In this document: positions 31,568 to 35,903 of the stretch, one piece after another
How the letters are laid out: every line of letters starts with the position of its first letter
Position numbering within the stretch: the first letter of the stretch is position 1
From: Methylotenera sp.
GTDB taxonomy: Bacteria; Pseudomonadota; Gammaproteobacteria; Burkholderiales; Methylophilaceae
NCBI GenBank assembly: GCA_030652995.1
Contig: JAUSAG010000037.1
Span: 1-35,903 of the forward strand
Length of the DNA stretch: 35,903 nt
Direction of reading: 5' to 3'
The notes under the pieces: model-generated
The model's input: only the letters and a program-made list of their open reading frames with translations
What the model was told of the DNA's origin: nothing
Database searches by the model: none
Position numbers and translations under genes: made by a program

Positions 31568-34500
31568 TTAATCAGTAATAAGCTTTTGCCTAGCGAGCAA
31601 ATCTTGAATAATCGCTTGGTCATCTGCAAATCCACTTACTAAATCAATGCCTTGCAAGGTAATAAGCTGCACATCTTGGCTGGCATTAAACCCTGATTCA
31701 TAAGCACCAGTGCTGCTTACATGCACAATAGTATCATCCCCCACCTTTTCAAAATGTAGATAATCAACCAGATTAGCTCCCACACCCTGACCAATTTCAC
31801 CTTGCAGCAAATCACGCAAATCAAGCTTATCACTGCCAGATACAGTATCAAAATCGGTAATCACGTCAGTCGCAGGTGACCCAATAGTGCCTGCGTCAGC
31901 TAGCGACCACTTAAATACATCTGCGCCTGAACCACCTGTCAGAATATCATTGCCCGCACCACCAATCAGAATGTCGTTTCCAGAGCCTCCATCTAGAATA
32001 TCGTTACCTGCGCCCCCTTCAAGCCGATCCGCGCCTGTTCCACCAAATAGTTGGTCATTACCATCACCACCAATCAGCACGTCATTACCGCCACCACCAC
32101 GCAATATATCGTTGGTGCCGCCGCCAATCAGAATTTCATCTGCATCGGTACCGGTAATTGCATTTCCAACCACGTTGTACACAGTTGCAGTTGCCGTGGT
32201 TGAGACACCTCCTTCAGTTACGGTATAGTCAAACTCACCAGAAGCGGTCATCGGACCCGTAATGTTATCTAGAGTCAGCACAAGATTGTAATTTGTATTG
32301 CTTGTTGTGCCCGTACCTGCAGTTTGCAGGCGAATAAAGAACTCGCCAGTTTCAGGTGCCGTAAAGTATCCAGCCGGCGCCAAACCTGTCCCAGTCCCTG
32401 TTGTGGCCACAGCAAATGTTTGCAATACACCTGATGCATTGTAGTACTCAACAAAAGCATTTACGCCTTGCGTTTGATTATCCACATCAATAAACACTCG
32501 TTCACCGGCATACATCTTCACTTTAACGTAATCTACATCCCGCACACTGCTGCTGTTATTTAATCCGCCACTGAATACAATCGAACTGCCAGGATTATCC
32601 ACCGCCCAAGCCGGCGTGCCCACAACCACTGTACCAAACTGACTGCGATCAGTCAGGTTTACCGCATTCTCATGAGTGTTATTAACCGGCACACCGATAC
32701 TATCTGAAGACTGTGTAACTACTTTGATATCTTTAGTAGCCACGGCATTAGCTGTAAACTGTACATTTGCAGTACCGCTCACCGTACCATTCATCGCATT
32801 TTGTGTGCTCGTAATCGCACCAGTGCCACTCAAAGTATCATTATGCATCAACGCTTCAGCTGAAATATTAATTGGGTCACCTGTCGTTACATTCGTCAAA
32901 ATAATATCTCGGTTGGTATCCAAGTTAGCCACATAATCAAGATTAATGGTTAAATTAATCGACTTTGTATCCCCATCATTATCTACTGCAGTAACATAAA
33001 ATAGCTCTTGCTCGTTCTGTATCGTCTTATTTACAGTGAGCTGATAACTATAACTACCATCTAGGAAATCAACCGTCAACTGACCACCTTTGAGCGTGGT
33101 AATAGCCATCGTACTTGCGCCTATTCCACTGTAGCTATAAGTCACGCCATCTACCACTACACTCTGCAACTGTCCGCCATCTGCCCCTAAAAGCAAGCCA
33201 CTCGTGCCGTTACCCGAGAGCACAGATACATTGCCAATCACCACACCACCGTCTACTGTAGCCAGCAAAGTATCTGACAAATCGGCTGCGTTATTCACAC
33301 GTATTGCATAATCTTCAATACCGTTACCATCAGCATCCACATTCGGATAAGCAATCGGCAATAATGAAGTCAGCCCTGCAGAGCCAATACCAATGCCGAA
33401 GGAAATATCCGCGTTAGCACTTATAAAGTTCTGCCATTGGGTTTGCTGAGTTGCACCAACGGCATAGCCTGAAGTAGGCTCACCATCAGTAATAAAGTAA
33501 ACTAATGTTTTATCCGCTACTGGTTGCGTAAAACCAGCCATCGTAGCTGTCAAAGCGGTAGAGTATTGCGTGCCGCCACCTGCCTGAATACTATCCACAT
33601 AAGTAACCGCACCCGTTTTATTATCCACATACCAGGTGCTTTGGGTCACGGTATCTGAGAAATCCACGATCTTCACATTCACATTACCCAGATCATCGTA
33701 ACGATCTATCATTTTCGCAATGGCTTCTTTCGCAATCTGCATACGGTTAGTCGTTGGATCATAAGCCGCTGAACCAGAGTTGCGACCGTTTGCATCCCAC
33801 GCCATACTGCCTGAGCGGTCTAAGATAATCACAATGTTATAAGTTAACGCAGCACTTGCCGCTTGTAGCGTTTGAACAATATCCCCACCGATTGGTGCAT
33901 CATCAACGACATTCACCACCAAGTTTGCATTAGTGGTTTGTCCAGTTATGCTGTCAGTCAACACGTAATTAAAAGTCGGCACATCGTTCACGCCTTCCGT
34001 TGTTGCGCCAGTGAGCGTGTAGGTATAAGTACCCGTGCTAGCATTGACCACCAGGGAACCAACAGCATTGGTAATTGTGATGACGCCACTTACTGGTGTT
34101 ATACCGTTAATGCTGGTGATTGTTGTGGTTGGTGTAATGCCTGCATCGTTGGCGAGCAGATTGCCACTGGCAGAGACTGCGAGCACGCCAGGCTGAGTTC
34201 CGTTAGCAAGACCAGATTCAAACACCTGCGCGGTATCAGCAGTCGCTAAAATTACTGTATCAGTATTAATCGTGAGCATAGCGGTATTAGATACCGTGCC
34301 GTCGCCGTCAAGTAATGTATAAGTAAATACATCTGGTGTAACGCCAGACAGATCAGGCGGCGCAGTCAACCCATTGATCAGGTATGTAGCACCAGTAGAA
34401 TTAAGCACAATATACTGGTAGCTACTTGCTGTAGTGAGCGTAGAAGTCACAATTTGCGCACCGTTACCGGCAATTGTACCGTTACCTACAATATTGCCAC

Positions 34501-35903
34501 TTGCATCATAAGCGCGCCAGACTGCAGTCTCACTTGCGGACAATGCTGTGAGGGTGACACTGGCATTATTTGATAAATAACCAATATCTATTACTAAATT
34601 TTCATTGTTTTCTATCCTCGCTCCGTTACCTGTGGTGCTAGCATTCTCGACCCCAACACCTGTATCATTGCTGCCGTTATTACGCGCACTTACACGCGCC
34701 GCTGCAGTACCGTTAAGATTGCCCGTACTGATACTATTTGTATTGCCTCCGTAGAGATCATTGGTTTGCGTTCCATTTGTATCAAAACCATAGACATTAA
34801 ATCCAGCCGTTGTCCATTCTCCAACTGAAGCTGTTCCAGTAGCAGCAAGCGACTTAGTTTGATAATTTGATGTGTAGGTATAAGACCCATCCTGCTGAAT
34901 CACTAACGTACCATTTGTAGTACTGATTGTTCTACCACCCACAGGCACTGCGTAAGTGGTGACCCCAAAGGCCACTGATGAAACTCTAGTAGGTGCATCT
35001 ACAAAGCTATCGGCACCGCCAGTGACAATACCACCCGTGCCAGCAATCACATTACCGATTGTCGTTCCTCCAACACCAACACTATCCAGATCGTTATTAG
35101 CCACTGGTGCTGAATCTGTCACATTAATGGTGACTGTAGTCCAAGTAGAGTTTAGACTACCGTCGAATGCCCGATAAACAAAGCTATCAATATCAGGTGT
35201 TAAATCCGCATGATTAAGTGCCGGAGCCGTGTAAGTAAATGTGCCGTCTGCATTCATTACCACAGTGCCACCCAGTGTCGTAGTGATTGAGTTACTACCA
35301 TTTGCACTGATAGCTGTAGCGCCGCTATTTGCGGCAAACTGTGCAACTGTGAGCGTGCTTGAGTCAACATCGGTATCGTTAATCAACACATTTCCGCGCA
35401 CTACGGTTGTGCCTTCTACCACACTATTGGCGCCATTAAACACATCAGCAACACCAACTGGGGCATCATTCACAGGCGTTACTGTAATGCTCAATGTGCT
35501 ACTAGCTCCAGTATTCACCGTATAGGTAGCCACTGGCACAGTGCCGTTGTAGTTGGCTAACGGAATAAAGGTGTAATTGCCATTTAATGCAATAGTCAAG
35601 CTACCTACACCTGCAATCGTCGCGGTTTGACCAGCAGTAAAAATGCCAGTAACGCCTGCAATTGTGAAGTTACTAACACTTGTACCATTGCTATCGTTAG
35701 CTAACACATTGCCAGTAGCAACCGTATCTTCATCAATAGTGTTACTGTCTGCAGTCAAAGTAATGTCAATGATGCCGCCGGTGCCGGTCACGCCGCCGAT
35801 GGTCAATGGCACGGTTTCGATCGGTTCGCCAGTGATGGTGTCGGTTAAGGTCGGGACGGTGACGCTAAAGCTGGTGACGCCCGCCGGGACCGTAATGGTG
35901 CCG
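31568..35903 (-). CDS. Giant RTX adhesin with vWA domain, C-terminal part (5' end outside the window)
   Basis: At least 1440 aa; the frame is open to the window edge, so the true start is outside. From the N-terminal side come several cadherin/VCBS-like repeats of about 100 residues (T-P-V-N-D-A-P-V-G motifs, VLANDSNGT). A von Willebrand A domain (33250-33850) has metal-binding DRSGS (33806-33820). More VCBS repeats follow, then RTX nonapeptides (GGxGxDxLx, 31915-32150), and a C-terminal secretion signal with DVITDFD and DKLDLRDLLQGE. This is the layout of LapA-type surface adhesins exported by type I secretion. Calcium bound by the RTX repeats drives folding outside the cell. The TolC-type gene follows; the ABC transporter and membrane-fusion genes are not in the window. 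Confidence 0.92.
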   Translation of the reverse strand, partial: GTITVPAGVTSFSVTVPTLTDTITGEPIETVPLTIGGVTGTGGIIDITLTADSNTIDEDTVATGNVLANDSNGTSVSNFTIAGVTGIFTAGQTATIAGVGSLTIALNGNYTFIPLANYNGTVPVATYTVNTGASSTLSITVTPVNDAPVGVADVFNGANSVVEGTTVVRGNVLINDTDVDSSTLTVAQFAANSGATAISANGSNSITTTLGGTVVMNADGTFTYTAPALNHADLTPDIDSFVYRAFDGSLNSTWTTVTINVTDSAPVANNDLDSVGVGGTTIGNVIAGTGGIVTGGADSFVDAPTRVSSVAFGVTTYAVPVGGRTISTTNGTLVIQQDGSYTYTSNYQTKSLAATGTASVGEWTTAGFNVYGFDTNGTQTNDLYGGNTNSISTGNLNGTAAARVSARNNGSNDTGVGVENASTTGNGARIENNENLVIDIGYLSNNASVTLTALSASETAVWRAYDASGNIVGNGTIAGNGAQIVTSTLTTASSYQYIVLNSTGATYLINGLTAPPDLSGVTPDVFTYTLLDGDGTVSNTAMLTINTDTVILATADTAQVFESGLANGTQPGVLAVSASGNLLANDAGITPTTTITSINGITPVSGVITITNAVGSLVVNASTGTYTYTLTGATTEGVNDVPTFNYVLTDSITGQTTNANLVVNVVDDAPIGGDIVQTLQAASAALTYNIVIILDRSGSMAWDANGRNSGSAAYDPTTNRMQIAKEAIAKMIDRYDDLGNVNVKIVDFSDTVTQSTWYVDNKTGAVTYVDSIQAGGGTQYSTALTATMAGFTQPVADKTLVYFITDGEPTSGYAVGATQQTQWQNFISANADISFGIGIGSAGLTSLLPIAYPNVDADGNGIEDYAIRVNNAADLSDTLLATVDGGVVIGNVSVLSGNGTSGLLLGADGGQLQSVVVDGVTYSYSGIGASTMAITTLKGGQLTVDFLDGSYSYQLTVNKTIQNEQELFYVTAVDNDGDTKSINLTINLDYVANLDTNRDIILTNVTTGDPINISAEALMHNDTLSGTGAITSTQNAMNGTVSGTANVQFTANAVATKDIKVVTQSSDSIGVPVNNTHENAVNLTDRSQFGTVVVGTPAWAVDNPGSSIVFSGGLNNSSSVRDVDYVKVKMYAGERVFIDVDNQTQGVNAFVEYYNASGVLQTFAVATTGTGTGLAPAGYFTAPETGEFFIRLQTAGTGTTSNTNYNLVLTLDNITGPMTASGEFDYTVTEGGVSTTATATVYNVVGNAITGTDADEILIGGGTNDILRGGGGNDVLIGGDGNDQLFGGTGADRLEGGAGNDILDGGSGNDILIGGAGNDILTGGSGADVFKWSLADAGTIGSPATDVITDFDTVSGSDKLDLRDLLQGEIGQGVGANLVDYLHFEKVGDDTIVHVSSTGAYESGFNASQDVQLITLQGIDLVSGFADDQAIIQDLLARQKLITD
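31915..32150 (-). repeat. RTX calcium-binding nonapeptide repeats
   Basis: About eight tandem GGxGxDxLx units lie inside the adhesin gene (GGGGNDVLIGGDGNDQLF, then GGAGNDILDGGSGNDILI and so on). They produce the GC-rich, near-periodic 27-base pattern seen in the DNA. These units bind calcium in a parallel beta-roll. Confidence 0.9.

Noticed and set aside
31887-32228. Proline-rich 113-codon frame on the plus strand
   Set aside because: It is the complement of the GGxGxD repeats of the RTX adhesin.
1-35903. CRISPR array
   Set aside because: No regularly spaced direct repeats with unique spacers are visible; the only regular repeats are within protein-coding genes.

Overview
The window (about 36 kb, AT-leaning, dense) looks like chromosome from a betaproteobacterium of the Methylophilaceae type (Methylotenera-like). 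This rests on the gene complement (HrpA, Rep, Uup, an RbgA/YlqF-type GTPase, an ECF sigma operon with a DUF3106 protein) and base composition. It is an inference, not a database result.

Layout. Positions 286-5406 (minus strand) hold tRNA-Lys(CTT) with a strong promoter, the DEAH helicase hrpA and a TonB-like membrane protein. Positions 5407-5854 hold no intact gene but carry two recognisable relics: the C-terminus of an ATP-dependent DNA ligase, and a decayed second copy of the C-terminus of the methyltransferase gene found intact at 13423-14253. Positions 5855-13362 look like an accessory block: an unknown protein with a faint FtsZ C-terminal-domain pattern, a DnaQ-like protein lacking catalytic residues, a WYL regulator, an unknown protein, a PD-(D/E)XK nuclease, a small unknown protein, a two-domain DUF2779 nuclease with a probable Fe-S cluster, and a 5'-nucleotidase. 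Related inverted repeats lie in two of its promoter regions.

Positions 14406-16758 are a run of six small genes around an ECF sigma factor and a membrane protein that may be its anti-sigma factor, flanked by secreted basic, repetitive proteins. Positions 16861-22699 are core functions: an RbgA-type ribosome-assembly GTPase behind a leader predicted to fold and mask its ribosome-binding site, Rep helicase, a VapBC toxin-antitoxin pair and the ABC-F protein Uup. Positions 22887-26342 encode a CHASE-PAS-PAS-PAS-GGDEF-EAL protein for c-di-GMP signalling.

Positions 26343-28902 look like the scar of an integrated element at tRNA-Leu(TAA): relics of a serine recombinase, a YobI-type P-loop ATPase and a tyrosine integrase surround one intact gene, a Fic AMP-transferase. 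Its promoter and start codon are embedded in perfect inverted repeats, which suggests an autoregulated and possibly leaderless gene. Positions 29077-35903 encode the outer membrane channel (TolC type with an extra C-terminal NTF2-like domain) and the C-terminal part of a very large vWA/RTX adhesin. These two probably work together in type I secretion of the adhesin, with the c-di-GMP protein as a possible but unproven regulator.
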